Origin: Terrisporobacter petrolearius
Lineage (GTDB): Bacteria > Bacillota > Clostridia > Peptostreptococcales > Peptostreptococcaceae
Strand: one strand, 5' to 3'
NCBI RefSeq assembly: GCF_032598785.1
Contig: NZ_CP102984.1
Length of the DNA: 64,000 nucleotides
The notes under the pieces were generated by a model. The model saw nothing but the letters and a program-made list of their open reading frames with translations, was not told the DNA's origin and did no database searches. Each line of letters starts with the position of its first letter. Positions within the stretch are counted from its first letter, which is position 1. This document shows, piece by piece, positions 43,035 to 52,356 of the stretch. Made by a program: the position numbers and the translations under genes.

Positions 43035-43742
43035 ATGGAGAAAGAACATATTTTAGTAGTTGAAGACGATGCTGATATAAATAATCTCATTTCTAAAACA
43101 CTTCAAAAACAACAATATAGAGTTACTCAAGCCTTCTCTGGAAGTGAAGCTCATCTTCGTTTGTCGATGGATAAGTTTCATTTAGTAATGTTAGATTTAA
43201 TGTTACCAGGGATTACAGGAGAAGAATTAATAAAAATAACTAGAGAAAAGCAAGACATGCCTATTATAGTTATTTCAGCAAAAACTTCATTGGAAGACAA
43301 AGTTAACATATTGGATTTAGGTGATGATGATTACTTGACGAAGCCATTTGAACTAGAAGAAATATTAGCTCGAGTAAATTCTCAGCTAAGAAGATATAGA
43401 AAATTTGGTAATACGTTTAATCATAACTTGGAAAATGAAGATGAATATAAATTTAAAGAACTGATATTAAATGAACAGTCTAGAACAGTTAAGATTAGAA
43501 ATGAAAATATTTCTTTGACTAATCATGAGTTTGATATTTTATATATTTTAATAAAAAATCCAGACAAGGTTTATTCAAGAGAAGCCTTATACGAATTAGT
43601 ATGGAAAAATGGTTATTATGGGGAAGACAATTCTGTAAATATGCATGTGAGTAATATAAGAAAGAAAATAAAAGAAATAGAAAAAGAAGATGAATACATA
43701 AAAACAGTTTGGGGTATAGGATTTAAATTAAATAATAATTAA
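43035..43742 (+). CDS. OmpR-family response regulator of an ABC-exporter module
   Basis: The 235-residue protein has its phospho-acceptor at D54 in LVMLDLMLPG, the switch region TKPFELEEIL, and a winged helix from about 145 ending in KTVWGIGFKL. AAGGAGAAG precedes the ATG. Three 11-bp direct repeats follow its stop codon and could be its own binding sites ahead of the ABC operon. The partner kinase is most likely the one at the end of that operon (45572-46486). Confidence 0.9.
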   Translation: MEKEHILVVEDDADINNLISKTLQKQQYRVTQAFSGSEAHLRLSMDKFHLVMLDLMLPGITGEELIKITREKQDMPIIVISAKTSLEDKVNILDLGDDDYLTKPFELEEILARVNSQLRRYRKFGNTFNHNLENEDEYKFKELILNEQSRTVKIRNENISLTNHEFDILYILIKNPDKVYSREALYELVWKNGYYGEDNSVNMHVSNIRKKIKEIEKEDEYIKTVWGIGFKLNNN

Positions 43743-43746
43743 TAAT

Positions 43747-43779
43747 CTTTAAACTTTCTTTAAACTTTCTTGAATATTT
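43747..43779 (+). promoter_or_regulatory. Three 11-bp direct repeats: OmpR/PhoB-type operator candidate
   Basis: CTTTAAACTTT occurs twice in tandem (43747-43757 and 43758-43768), followed by a divergent third unit CTTGAATATTT (43769-43779). The 11-base period is what dimeric OmpR-family regulators recognise. It lies 78-110 bases before the ABC ATPase start, and a TTGAAT at 43770 may be the -35 element. Confidence 0.65.
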
Positions 43780-43856
43780 ATTAAAAATATTTTTGTATTA
43801 TTATAAATATAAGGTTAATTAAAACTTAAAAGGTTAAAAAGTTGAGGAGATTAAGG

Positions 43857-44777
43857 ATGAAATCAGTTATAAGAACACATAAATTGTGTAAAAAATATGG
43901 TAAAGATTTTGCATTATCAAATATAAATATTACTGTAAATCAAGGAGATATTTATGGTTTAGTAGGGAATAATGGCGCTGGCAAAACTACATTGCTTAGA
44001 ATTTTAACAGGTCAAGGAGTAGCCAGTAGCGGTCAATTTGAATTATTTGAAAAATCATCAAAAGAAGAATTAAATAATGCTAGATGTAGAACAGGAACAA
44101 TAATAGAATCGCCAAGTTTTTATGAAAAATTAACAGTAGAGCAAAATATGGAGTACTATAGGATTCAAAGGGGAATACCTGGTAAGGACAAAATAGATAA
44201 AGTTTTAGACGAAGTAAATTTATTAGATGCTAAGAAAAAGAAATTTAAAGATCTATCACTTGGTATGAAACAAAGACTAGGATTAGCATTGGCAATGATG
44301 AAAGAACCAGAATTATTGTTGTTGGATGAACCGATAAATGGACTAGATCCATCAGGAATTATAGAAATAAGAAATTTACTTTTAAAACTTAATAAAGAAA
44401 AGAACATAACAATTTTAATATCAAGCCATATATTATCTGAATTATCAAATGTTGCAACTTGTTATGGATTTTTAAATAAAGGACATTTAGTAGAAGAATT
44501 ATCAGCAAAAGAACTTGAGGAAAAATGCAAAACTTACTTAGAAATTAAGGTGAGTAATCCTAAAAAAATGTCAGCATTGCTAGAAGAAAAGCTAGGGTAT
44601 AAGAATTATAAAGTATTGCCAGAAGATAGAATACAGATATTTGAAGGGATTGATAATCCGGGAAAAATAAGTAGTTTAGCTGTTTCTAATAGCATAGGTC
44701 TATTAGCTATGGAAGAAAAATCTTTAAATCTTGAAAATTATTATATGTCTTTAATTGTAGGTGTTCAACATGCTTAA
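43857..44777 (+). CDS. ABC transporter ATP-binding protein, BcrA/lantibiotic-immunity type
   Basis: The ~306-residue ATPase has Walker A GNNGAGKTT, signature LSLGMKQRLGLALAM, Walker B LLLLDEPINGLDPSG and the H-loop SSHILSEL, with the ~80-residue C-terminal extension typical of bacitracin/lantibiotic immunity ATPases. The ATG at 43857 follows TTGAGGAGATTAAGG. It overlaps the permease gene by a few bases. Together with the permease and flanking two-component genes it forms a likely antimicrobial-peptide protection module of the Cpr/Bcr type. Confidence 0.87.
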   Translation: MKSVIRTHKLCKKYGKDFALSNINITVNQGDIYGLVGNNGAGKTTLLRILTGQGVASSGQFELFEKSSKEELNNARCRTGTIIESPSFYEKLTVEQNMEYYRIQRGIPGKDKIDKVLDEVNLLDAKKKKFKDLSLGMKQRLGLALAMMKEPELLLLDEPINGLDPSGIIEIRNLLLKLNKEKNITILISSHILSELSNVATCYGFLNKGHLVEELSAKELEEKCKTYLEIKVSNPKKMSALLEEKLGYKNYKVLPEDRIQIFEGIDNPGKISSLAVSNSIGLLAMEEKSLNLENYYMSLIVGVQHA

Positions 44778-45549
44778 TTATATTAAAAGTGAATTTTATC
44801 GTAATTTGCATTCTAAGGGAAATTATATATATTTATTTGGGTGTATGTCATTTGTTATATTTTTAAATGGTGTCCTTGCAGTTTTTGCCAATAATACACC
44901 AAACTTTCCTTATGCAGGTACTTGGTTTTCTTTTTCATCATTATATTCAAGTATGGGGATACCACTAGTTTTATGTCTACCCATGGTAGGGGTAGTATTT
45001 GGACAAGAGCACAAAAGTCATACTTTAAAAAATTCTATTTCTTATGGTATACCAAGAAGTGAAATTTATTTTGGTAAATTTATAGTTTTGTTAGTTATAG
45101 CTTTAATTAATTTGGTTTTTATTAGTTCTGTTTACATTGTAAGTGGTTTAATATTACTTGATAATAGTGGAGATGCTTATTTAAATGAGCTAATAAGAGC
45201 TTTAATAGCTTGTGCACCATTATTATTAATTAGTGCTACTGTTGCTCATTGTTTTTATTTTATATTTGAAAATGAAACAGCAGTTGGAATGTGGTGGGTT
45301 TCTATTATGGTCATAATACCAAAAATATTAGAGTTATTGGGAGCTAGAATTGAAATATTAAGAAAAGTAGCACAGTTTATGCCATGGAATATAGTCAAAG
45401 ATATTACACAAGGAAGTGGAGATCATAAATTTATATTCTTTTGGAGTAGTCAACAAGGATTAATAAATTGCTTTATAGTAGGAATTGTTGGAACAATAGT
45501 ATTTTATTTATTGGGAATGAAATTATTTGAAAAAGTTGAAATAAAATAA
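44770..45549 (+). CDS. ABC-2 type permease, lantibiotic-immunity type
   Basis: The ~259-residue protein has six helices and starts MLNYIKSEFYRNLHSKGNYI, a common beginning of BcrB/LanE-type permeases. I choose the ATG at 44770, with AGGTG six bases ahead; GTG at 44761 is the alternative. Partner of the overlapping ATPase. Only one permease gene is present, so the transporter is probably a homodimer in the membrane part. Confidence 0.82.
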   Translation: MLNYIKSEFYRNLHSKGNYIYLFGCMSFVIFLNGVLAVFANNTPNFPYAGTWFSFSSLYSSMGIPLVLCLPMVGVVFGQEHKSHTLKNSISYGIPRSEIYFGKFIVLLVIALINLVFISSVYIVSGLILLDNSGDAYLNELIRALIACAPLLLISATVAHCFYFIFENETAVGMWWVSIMVIIPKILELLGARIEILRKVAQFMPWNIVKDITQGSGDHKFIFFWSSQQGLINCFIVGIVGTIVFYLLGMKLFEKVEIK

Positions 45550-45571
45550 TATTAAATGGGGTGTGCAGATT

Positions 45572-46486
45572 ATGATATTTATGGTTATAGTTTTATTTTT
45601 TACAAGTGTGTATTTTTCTGCACGCTTTTTTTTACTTTCTAAAAATATTAGAGAAGCAAAGGATAATTTAAAAGAAATCAGCAAAGATATAGAAAAAAAT
45701 AGAAGACTTACTTTGTTCTCTCCACATAAGGATATGGAAAATTTATTAGAAGAAATGAATAATTATTTAGAAATAACCCAAATGGAAAAAATTAAAAGTA
45801 GCCTAAGAGAAAAAGAATTAAGAAAAGAAATAGAAAATATATCTCATGACTTAAGAACTCCATTAACATCCATATTAGGTTATATAGATTTGATGAAGGA
45901 TGAGGAAATAAGTAATGAAGAAAAATATGAATATATTTCAATAGTAGAGAAAAAATCTAGAGCATTAAAAAATTTGATTCAAGATTTTTATGATTTATCT
46001 AGGCTAGAAACTGATGAATATAAGATAGAAATAAAAAATATAGACATACATAAAGAGTTAATGGAGCAATTGTTGATTTTTTACAATGATTTTGATAAAA
46101 AAAATATAGATGTAGAATTGAACCTTGGTGATGAGGCAATAATAATTCAAGGCGATTTAAAAATTATAGAAAGGATTTTCATCAACCTGATTCAAAATGC
46201 AATTAAGTATACAAAGGATACTTTTAAAGCATGTATAAAAGAATCAAGGGATAATATTGATATAATTTTTAGTAATAATGTGAAAAATTTAGAAGAAATT
46301 CCTGTAGAAAAACTATTTAACCGCTTTTATATGAAAGATGAATCAAGAAATAATCAAAGTTCTGGATTAGGACTTACTATAACTAAGCTCTTAGTTGAAA
46401 AGATGAATGGTAGTATAAAAGCAGAAATAAATGATAATTTTATACACTTTAAAATTACTTTTATGCATGATTTAAAAAATGAATAA
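45572..46486 (+). CDS. Sensor histidine kinase of the ABC module
   Basis: The ~304-residue kinase has a single strong N-terminal membrane helix (about 1-22), an alpha-helical linker, then the phosphorylation site H92 in NISHDLRTPLTSILGY and an ATPase domain with LIQNAIKYTKD and SSGLGLTITKLLVEKMNG. It has no extracellular domain, as in LanK-like/CprK-like kinases that depend on a transporter for sensing. GGGGTG lies before the ATG at 45572; GTG at 45563 is possible. No terminator is visible after it. Confidence 0.87.
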   Translation: MIFMVIVLFFTSVYFSARFFLLSKNIREAKDNLKEISKDIEKNRRLTLFSPHKDMENLLEEMNNYLEITQMEKIKSSLREKELRKEIENISHDLRTPLTSILGYIDLMKDEEISNEEKYEYISIVEKKSRALKNLIQDFYDLSRLETDEYKIEIKNIDIHKELMEQLLIFYNDFDKKNIDVELNLGDEAIIIQGDLKIIERIFINLIQNAIKYTKDTFKACIKESRDNIDIIFSNNVKNLEEIPVEKLFNRFYMKDESRNNQSSGLGLTITKLLVEKMNGSIKAEINDNFIHFKITFMHDLKNE

Positions 46487-46597
46487 ATTTAAAAAATAAG
46501 GGAAATACCTAATTATATATTATATATTTAAATAAAATTAACCGTATTGAAATTTTAACGAAAAAGAATAAATCTTGGATGTATCAAAAATTATGTA

Positions 46598-46623
46598 TTC
46601 AACATATAGTGATATATATTGAA
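46598..46623 (+). promoter_or_regulatory. Palindrome just before the asnB ribosome site
   Basis: TTCAACATATA and TATATATTGAA form 11-bp arms with one mismatch around GTGA, ending five bases before TGGAGG. It may be an operator or an mRNA hairpin affecting translation of asnB. I do not know the regulator. Confidence 0.45.
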
Positions 46624-46640
46624 CAAATGGAGGCTATATT

Positions 46641-48482
46641 ATGTGTGGAATTGTAGGATGGTCTAATCTTAAAAATAATATAAGGGATTACTCCAATATA
46701 ATGGACAAAATGATTAATACGCTAAAGCATAGAGGACCTGATTCAGGAGGATTAAAAGTTTATGATCATGCATTAATTGGTCATAGAAGACTTGCTATAG
46801 TTGATCCAACTGGTGGTCTTCAACCTATGACAAAAAAAATAGGTGATAAAGAATACACTATTTGTTACAATGGCGAACTTTATAACACAGAAGAGGTAAG
46901 GTCTGATTTGCTTGCAAAAGGATACTCTTTTGATTCCTATGGTGATACAGAGGTTATTTTAACATCATATATTGAATACGGTAAAAACTGTGTAGAACAT
47001 CTTAATGGTATTTTTGCATTTGGAATTTGGGACGAATATAATCAAGAGCTATTTTTGTGTAGAGATCCACTTGGAATTAAACCACTTTTTTACTCTTATA
47101 AAGATGGTAATTTAGTTTTTGCATCGGAAATAAAAACTTTATTACGACATCCAAATGTAGATTCAGTAGTAGATAAAGATGGTTTACTTGAACTTATATC
47201 TTTAGGGCCAGGCCGAAACATAGGTAGTGGAATATTTAAAGATATAAAAGAAGTTCCACCAGCATTTTATTTAATATTTAATGAGAAAGGTATAACTTTA
47301 AATGAGTACTGGAAACTAGAAGTACGAGAACATGAGGATGATTTAGAAAAAACAAAAAATACTGTTAGAGATTTGTTAGTAGAAGTTATAGAAAATCAAC
47401 TTGTCAGTGATGTTCCTGTATGCACTTTTTTATCTGGAGGACTTGACTCAAGTATAATTTCAAAGGTAGCCTTTGATAAATTTAAAGAAGAGGGATTTGG
47501 TACCCTAAATACTTTTTCTATAGATTATGAAGATAATGATAAATACTTTAAGAAAAGTCTATATCAACCAAATTCTGACTCAAAATTTGCAAAGAGAATG
47601 GTAGATTTCTTAGGAAGCAATCATCATAGCATTGTTTTAGATAATGTTGACTTAGCACATGCTTTAGATGATGCAACTATAGCTGCTGATTTGCCAGGTA
47701 TGGCAGATATAGACTCATCACTATATTTATTTGCAAAAGAAGTAAGAAAATATGCTACAGTAGCTTTGTCAGGAGAATGTGCTGACGAAGTATTTGGAGG
47801 ATATCCTTGGTTTACAAAAGAGTACAATTCTATTGAAATATTTCCTTGGTCAAACTCCATAGGTTACAGAAAAAACATTTTAAAAGATGATTTAAAATCA
47901 CTTCCTATTGAAGATTATGCAAAACAAACTTGTAGAGATAGTATAAATAGAGTAGAAAAATTACCAGGGGAAAGTCATGAGGATAGAATAATAAGAGAAT
48001 TATCTTATATCAACATTAAGCATTTTATGCTTACTTTAATTAATAGAAAAGATAGAATGACAATGTCTAATAGCCTGGAAGGAAGAGTGCCTTTTGGTGA
48101 CAAGAGATTAGTGCAATATGCTTTTAATTTACCAAAAGATATAAAGTTACTACATGGCAGAGAAAAAGGACTACTCCGTGAAGCTGTAAGAGGTTTAGTA
48201 CCAGATGATATTATAGACAGAAAGAAAAGTCCTTATCCAAAAACTCACAATCCTGAGTATACTAAAGAAGTTAGCCAAATGTTAAGATTGATTTTAGAAG
48301 ACAAAACCTCTCCAATTCATCAAATTATGGATTATGATTTTGTTTCTAGATTGATTGATACTGGAGGTGCATCTTTTGAGCAACCCTGGTATGGCCAATT
48401 GATGACTGGTCCACAAGTTATTGCTTATTTAATTCAGTTTAATAATTGGATGAAGTTTTATGATGTTAAATTAGATATATAG
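46641..48482 (+). CDS. asnB: Asparagine synthase (glutamine-hydrolysing)
   Basis: The 613-residue enzyme makes asparagine from aspartate, glutamine and ATP. C2 of MCGIVGW is the glutaminase nucleophile, and the N-terminal domain carries LKHRGPDSGG and YNGELYN. The synthetase domain starts near 240, with the ATP-pyrophosphatase loop FLSGGLDSS and SGECADEVFGGYPWF. Its length matches clostridial AsnB. GGAGGCTATATT precedes the ATG. Single-gene unit between a palindrome and a terminator. Confidence 0.95.
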   Translation: MCGIVGWSNLKNNIRDYSNIMDKMINTLKHRGPDSGGLKVYDHALIGHRRLAIVDPTGGLQPMTKKIGDKEYTICYNGELYNTEEVRSDLLAKGYSFDSYGDTEVILTSYIEYGKNCVEHLNGIFAFGIWDEYNQELFLCRDPLGIKPLFYSYKDGNLVFASEIKTLLRHPNVDSVVDKDGLLELISLGPGRNIGSGIFKDIKEVPPAFYLIFNEKGITLNEYWKLEVREHEDDLEKTKNTVRDLLVEVIENQLVSDVPVCTFLSGGLDSSIISKVAFDKFKEEGFGTLNTFSIDYEDNDKYFKKSLYQPNSDSKFAKRMVDFLGSNHHSIVLDNVDLAHALDDATIAADLPGMADIDSSLYLFAKEVRKYATVALSGECADEVFGGYPWFTKEYNSIEIFPWSNSIGYRKNILKDDLKSLPIEDYAKQTCRDSINRVEKLPGESHEDRIIRELSYINIKHFMLTLINRKDRMTMSNSLEGRVPFGDKRLVQYAFNLPKDIKLLHGREKGLLREAVRGLVPDDIIDRKKSPYPKTHNPEYTKEVSQMLRLILEDKTSPIHQIMDYDFVSRLIDTGGASFEQPWYGQLMTGPQVIAYLIQFNNWMKFYDVKLDI

Positions 48483-48487
48483 ATATG

Positions 48488-48525
48488 AAAAAGCCATTAA
48501 TATAGAGTTTATTAATGGCTTTTAA
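48488..48525 (+). terminator. Terminator of asnB
   Basis: AAAAGCCATTAA pairs with TTAATGGCTTTT around an ~11-base loop. Confidence 0.9.
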
Positions 48526-48654
48526 AAATTACTTTAGGGTGAATTTTTTGTAAATAAAAATTATTCTGTTAATAAAATATCAATAGTTGCTACTGAAAAA
48601 ATAGTATGTTAACATATTAAATATAAAATTGAATAAAAATACATGAGAATTGGA

Positions 48655-48701
48655 GAGTAATATTAAATTGGCGTAAGCCTTTATTTAATATTACTTTTTT
48701 T
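48655..48701 (+). terminator. Terminator-like hairpin in the glpK leader
   Basis: AGTAATATTAAAT pairs with ATTTAATATTACT, and an inner GGC-GTAA-GCC stem closes with a GNRA-type tetraloop. T7 follows. It lies 126 bases before glpK, after the asnB terminator has already ended the previous unit, so it may act as an attenuator in the glpKF leader. The rest of 48526-48826 shows only promoter-like AT sequence. Confidence 0.65.
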
Positions 48702-48826
48702 ATGTAAATTCATTTTAAAAAATAATTATATAACCCAGGAAAACGATTTAAAGACGGTTATATACACAAGTAAATTATTTAAGCCTATTAATTAAAATTT
48801 AATTATAAAATAAGGAGGAAAGGTAT

Positions 48827-50356
48827 ATGCCAAAATATGTAATGGCGCTTGATGCAGGAACTACTAGTAACAGATGTATATTGTTCAATGAGAAAGGAGA
48901 AATGTGTAGTGTAGCACAAAAAGAATTTACACAATATTTTCCTAAACCAGGATGGGTTGAGCATGATGCAAATGAAATCTGGTCATCTCAGTTAGGTGTT
49001 GCAGTTGAAGCTATGGCAAAATTAGGAATAGGTGCAGAAGATGTAGCTGCAATAGGTATTACTAATCAAAGAGAAACAACTATTGTATGGGACAAAAACA
49101 CTGGAGAACCAGTACATAATGCTATAGTTTGGCAATGTAGAAGAACATCAGAGTATTGCGATACACTAAAAGAAAAAGGCCTTACAGATAAGTTTAGAGA
49201 AAAAACTGGTCTTATAATAGATGCGTATTTCTCCGGGACAAAATTAAAATGGATATTAGATAACGTAGAAGGAGTAAGAGAAAGAGCTGAAAAAGGAGAA
49301 CTGTTATTTGGTACAGTAGAAACTTGGCTAATATGGAAATTAACTAAGGGTAAAGTTCATGTGACAGACTATTCAAATGCATCTCGCACATTATTATTTA
49401 ACATAAAAGATTTAACTTGGGACAAAGAAATATTAGAAGAATTGAATATTCCAGAATCTATGTTACCTAAGGCTATGCCGTCGAGTGCTGTATATGGATA
49501 TACAGATTCATCATATTTTGGTAAAGAAATAGCAATATCAGGAGCTGCAGGTGATCAACAAGCTGCTTTATTTGGTCAAACTTGTTTTACGGCTGGAGAA
49601 GCAAAAAATACATATGGTACAGGGTGCTTTATGTTGATGAATACAGGAGAAACTCCAGTATATTCTAAAAATGGGTTAGTTACTACTATAGCTTGGGGAC
49701 TTGATGGAAAAGTAAATTATGCACTTGAAGGGTCTATATTTGTTGCTGGGGCATCTATACAATGGCTAAGAGATGAACTCAGAATATTAGATTCAGCAGC
49801 TGATTCTGAATATATGGCTAAAAAGGTAGATGATACTAATGGATGTTATGTGGTACCTGCATTTACAGGACTTGGGGCTCCACACTGGGATCAATATGCA
49901 AGAGGTACAATAGTAGGTCTTACACGTGGTGTAAATAAATACCACATAATAAGAGCTACATTAGAATCACTAGCATTCCAAGTAAATGATGTATTACAAG
50001 CTATGAAAGCTGATTCAGGAATAGAGCTAGAAGCATTAAAAGTTGATGGTGGAGCAAGTGCTAATAATTTATTAATGCAAATGCAAAGTGATATGATTGA
50101 CGCACCAGTTAAACGCCCAGTTTGTGTAGAAACTACAGCAATGGGGGCAGCATACTTAGCAGGACTTGCTGTTGGATATTGGAAAAGTAAAGAAGATGTA
50201 ATCAGAAACTGGGGCATAGACGAAATATTTGAACCAGCTATATCATGTGAAGAAAGAAAAGAAAAAATTGAAGGATGGAACAAGGCAGTAAAACGTTCAT
50301 ATGGATGGGCAAAAGAAGATAAAGAAGATGTAAAAGAGGCAACTAGCTTAAGCTAA
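48827..50356 (+). CDS. glpK: Glycerol kinase
   Basis: The 509-residue FGGY-family kinase makes glycerol 3-phosphate from glycerol and ATP. DAGTTSNRCILFN at the N-terminus is the phosphate loop; ITNQRETTIVWD, GTVETWLIWKLT and GAAGDQQAALFGQ are further blocks, and KVDGGASANNLLMQMQSD is the second FGGY signature. TAAGGAGGAAAGGTAT precedes the ATG. The facilitator gene glpF follows by 30 bases, giving a glycerol uptake operon. A glycerol 3-phosphate dehydrogenase is not in the window. Confidence 0.96.
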   Translation: MPKYVMALDAGTTSNRCILFNEKGEMCSVAQKEFTQYFPKPGWVEHDANEIWSSQLGVAVEAMAKLGIGAEDVAAIGITNQRETTIVWDKNTGEPVHNAIVWQCRRTSEYCDTLKEKGLTDKFREKTGLIIDAYFSGTKLKWILDNVEGVRERAEKGELLFGTVETWLIWKLTKGKVHVTDYSNASRTLLFNIKDLTWDKEILEELNIPESMLPKAMPSSAVYGYTDSSYFGKEIAISGAAGDQQAALFGQTCFTAGEAKNTYGTGCFMLMNTGETPVYSKNGLVTTIAWGLDGKVNYALEGSIFVAGASIQWLRDELRILDSAADSEYMAKKVDDTNGCYVVPAFTGLGAPHWDQYARGTIVGLTRGVNKYHIIRATLESLAFQVNDVLQAMKADSGIELEALKVDGGASANNLLMQMQSDMIDAPVKRPVCVETTAMGAAYLAGLAVGYWKSKEDVIRNWGIDEIFEPAISCEERKEKIEGWNKAVKRSYGWAKEDKEDVKEATSLS

Positions 50357-50386
50357 TAATTAAATTAAATAAGGGAGTGAATCTAA

Positions 50387-51100
50387 ATGTTACCATACAT
50401 AAGTGAATTTTTAGGTACGATGATTCTAATTTTATTGGGAGACGGTGTAGTTGCTAATGTAAATCTAAATAAATCTGGAATGAAAGGTGCAGGATCAATA
50501 CAGATTACAATAGCTTGGGGTCTTGCAGTATTATTACCAGCATTTATATTTGGAGCAGCATCAGGAGCTCATTTTAATCCAGCTTTAACTATAGCATTAG
50601 CAATTGATGGATCATTTGCTTGGTCAATGGTACCAGGGTATATAATGGCACAAATGTTGGGCGGATTTGTAGGTGCATGTTTAGTATATATTTTATTTAA
50701 ATGTCAATTTGATGAAACAGATGATCCAAATACATTAAAAGGTGTATTTTGTACTGCTCCATCAATAGAAAATAAACCATATAATTTTTTAAGTGAAATA
50801 ATAGGAACTTTTGTTTTGGTATTTGCAATAAAAGGAATTGGCAATGTTGCAGGTGTTGGAGACATGGGATTAAATTATCTATTTGTATTTGGAATAATAG
50901 TATCAATAGGTATGTCTTTAGGTGGATTAACTGGATATGCTATAAACCCAGCTAGAGACTTAGGACCAAGAATAGCTCATGCAATACTACCAATTAAAGG
51001 AAAAGGAAGTTCTAGATGGGATTATGCTATAGTACCAATTGTAGGACCAATTATAGGTGGTGCTCTAGCAGCGTGGCTATTTATGATTATACCATGGTAG
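50387..51100 (+). CDS. glpF: Glycerol uptake facilitator (aquaglyceroporin)
   Basis: The 237-residue MIP-family channel has six helices and two half-helices. The two pore motifs are HFNPALTIA (first NPA) and GYAINPARDLGPR (second NPA with the Asp of glycerol channels, typical of GlpF). AAGGGAGTGAATCTAA precedes the ATG. Glycerol entering here is trapped by GlpK encoded just upstream. Confidence 0.95.
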   Translation: MLPYISEFLGTMILILLGDGVVANVNLNKSGMKGAGSIQITIAWGLAVLLPAFIFGAASGAHFNPALTIALAIDGSFAWSMVPGYIMAQMLGGFVGACLVYILFKCQFDETDDPNTLKGVFCTAPSIENKPYNFLSEIIGTFVLVFAIKGIGNVAGVGDMGLNYLFVFGIIVSIGMSLGGLTGYAINPARDLGPRIAHAILPIKGKGSSRWDYAIVPIVGPIIGGALAAWLFMIIPW

Positions 51101-51214
51101 TGAACTTATCATAAAAAATATATTAATATAGATATGGAAGAGGTACTATTGAATAAAGAACAGTTACTTGTAATATAAGTAAAGTATAAAAGAGTATAGA
51201 AGTATTCAAATATA

Positions 51215-51246
51215 AAAATGTCAGCATAATGTTGACATTTTTTATT
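51215..51246 (+). terminator. Terminator of glpKF
   Basis: AAAAATGTCA pairs with TGACATTTTTT, with an inner CAT/ATG pairing. About 110 bases after glpF. Confidence 0.88.
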
Positions 51247-51281
51247 ATTATAAACTAAAAAAAGCTAATAGTATTTATAGA

Positions 51282-51413
51282 ATGAACTTTGGAGGTATAG
51301 CTATAGATAAAGAATTATTTAATAACATAAATAAATCATTAGATCAAAAACTTACACCAATAAATAAAGATTTAGATTGTATTAAAGGATTTTACTACAA
51401 TCGGACACAATAA
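51282..51413 (+). CDS. Possible small protein, 43 residues, doubtful
   Basis: A frame starting ATG reads MNFGGIAIDKELFNNINKSL and continues for 23 more charged residues ending YYNRTQ. No Shine-Dalgarno precedes the ATG; a GGAGG lies inside the first codons instead. It may be the tail of a lost gene. It matches nothing I recognise. The rest of 51101-51457 holds only terminators. Confidence 0.2.
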   Translation: MNFGGIAIDKELFNNINKSLDQKLTPINKDLDCIKGFYYNRTQ

Positions 51414-51429
51414 TATAAGTTTAAGATGA

Positions 51430-51455
51430 AGAGAACTCCTTAAGAGGGTTCTCCT
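51430..51455. terminator. Weak hairpin after the DUF218 gene
   Basis: AGAGAAC and GTTCTC pair around CTCCTTAAGAGG-like loop sequence. On the minus strand it follows the stop of the DUF218 gene. Only short T-runs flank it. Confidence 0.5.
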
Positions 51456-51457
51456 TG

Positions 51458-52120
51458 TTATTTTGTTAATAATAATTGTTTAACGTATCCGAAACTAATT
51501 AACTTGTCATAAGCATCAATAACTTCAACAGGGATATCTTGTTTAATTTGAAATCCATTTTTCCCATATAAATCAATTCGCTGTAAATCACCAACCATAA
51601 TGCTTATAAATTCATCTTTAGAAATTTCACCATCAGAATAAAAAGAACAGTACTCCTCATAGCTATGTTGAGGAGATGTAATAAGAAAATTAATTTCAGG
51701 CCACTGTTTTTTTATGGTGGCAAAAGTCCTTCTTTCCCTATAAGGCTTATCTACAATTAAAAAAGATGAAGGGTATAAGTCTAAGTTTTTCAACATTTTT
51801 TTTGTTTTACTTATATTTTCGCCAGTATTTGAAGCTTTATTTTCAATAATAATTTTGTTTTTGGGAACACCCATATCTATAGCCACTTCTGTGAATTTTT
51901 CCCCTTCAGTCATATTCCAGATATTTTTAGTAATTCTGCCAAAACCACCAGTAAAAATTATATTATCGCCATATCCTTTTAGGAAAAGTTCAGCACATCT
52001 TCTAGCAACAAATAAGTCATGACTTCCAAGTCCTAAAATAATTTCAACCTTTTCAGTTTTTTGATTTAATTTATGATAATCCCATAATATTTTTCCGTAA
52101 TAATCTATATTATTTGACAA
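51458..52120 (-). CDS. YdcF-family DUF218 protein
   Basis: The ~220-residue soluble protein of the DUF218/SanA-ElyC-YdcF group has GLGSHDLFVARRCAELF near the N-terminus, FTGGFGRIT, and IIENKASNTGENISKTKKML, which carries the conserved Ser-x-Asn-Thr segment. No signal peptide is seen. YdcF of E. coli binds S-adenosylmethionine, but the function of the family is unclear. The best start is TTG at 52118-52120, as AGGAGG stands six bases ahead; ATG codons at 52135 and 52126 overlap that site. It overlaps the XRE gene, so the two are co-expressed. Confidence 0.75.
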   Translation of the reverse strand: MSNNIDYYGKILWDYHKLNQKTEKVEIILGLGSHDLFVARRCAELFLKGYGDNIIFTGGFGRITKNIWNMTEGEKFTEVAIDMGVPKNKIIIENKASNTGENISKTKKMLKNLDLYPSSFLIVDKPYRERRTFATIKKQWPEINFLITSPQHSYEEYCSFYSDGEISKDEFISIMVGDLQRIDLYGKNGFQIKQDIPVEVIDAYDKLISFGYVKQLLLTK

Positions 52121-52325
52121 CTTCATCCTCCTCATAACTAAAAAGATTTTCCACGCTTACATTGAAAATCTTTGCTATTTTTAATGCTAAAGTAACTGAA
52201 GGAGAATAATCTCCACGCTCAATTTGACTAATTGTCTGCCTAGATACTCCAACTAGGTTTCCCATCTGCGTTTGATTTACATTAATCTTAGTTCGATATT
52301 CTTTTAAACGATTATTTAATGGCAT
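52110..52325 (-). CDS. XRE-family transcriptional regulator
   Basis: The 71-residue Cro/C1-type HTH protein has recognition region NQTQMGNLVGVSRQTISQIE followed by RGDYSPSVTLALKIAKIFNVS, and a short acidic tail. AGGAGAATTAT precedes the ATG. Two identical-type palindromes overlap and follow its promoter, indicating autoregulation. It is the first gene of a two-gene unit with the DUF218 gene. Confidence 0.9.
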   Translation of the reverse strand: MPLNNRLKEYRTKINVNQTQMGNLVGVSRQTISQIERGDYSPSVTLALKIAKIFNVSVENLFSYEEDEVVK

Positions 52326-52356
52326 ATAATTCTCCTAACTAATCACATTGTAAAAA

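Noticed and set aside
48740..48760. Possible cre (CcpA) site before glpK
   Set aside because: GAAAACGATTTAAAG has the central CG but lacks the outer TG and CA positions of the consensus.
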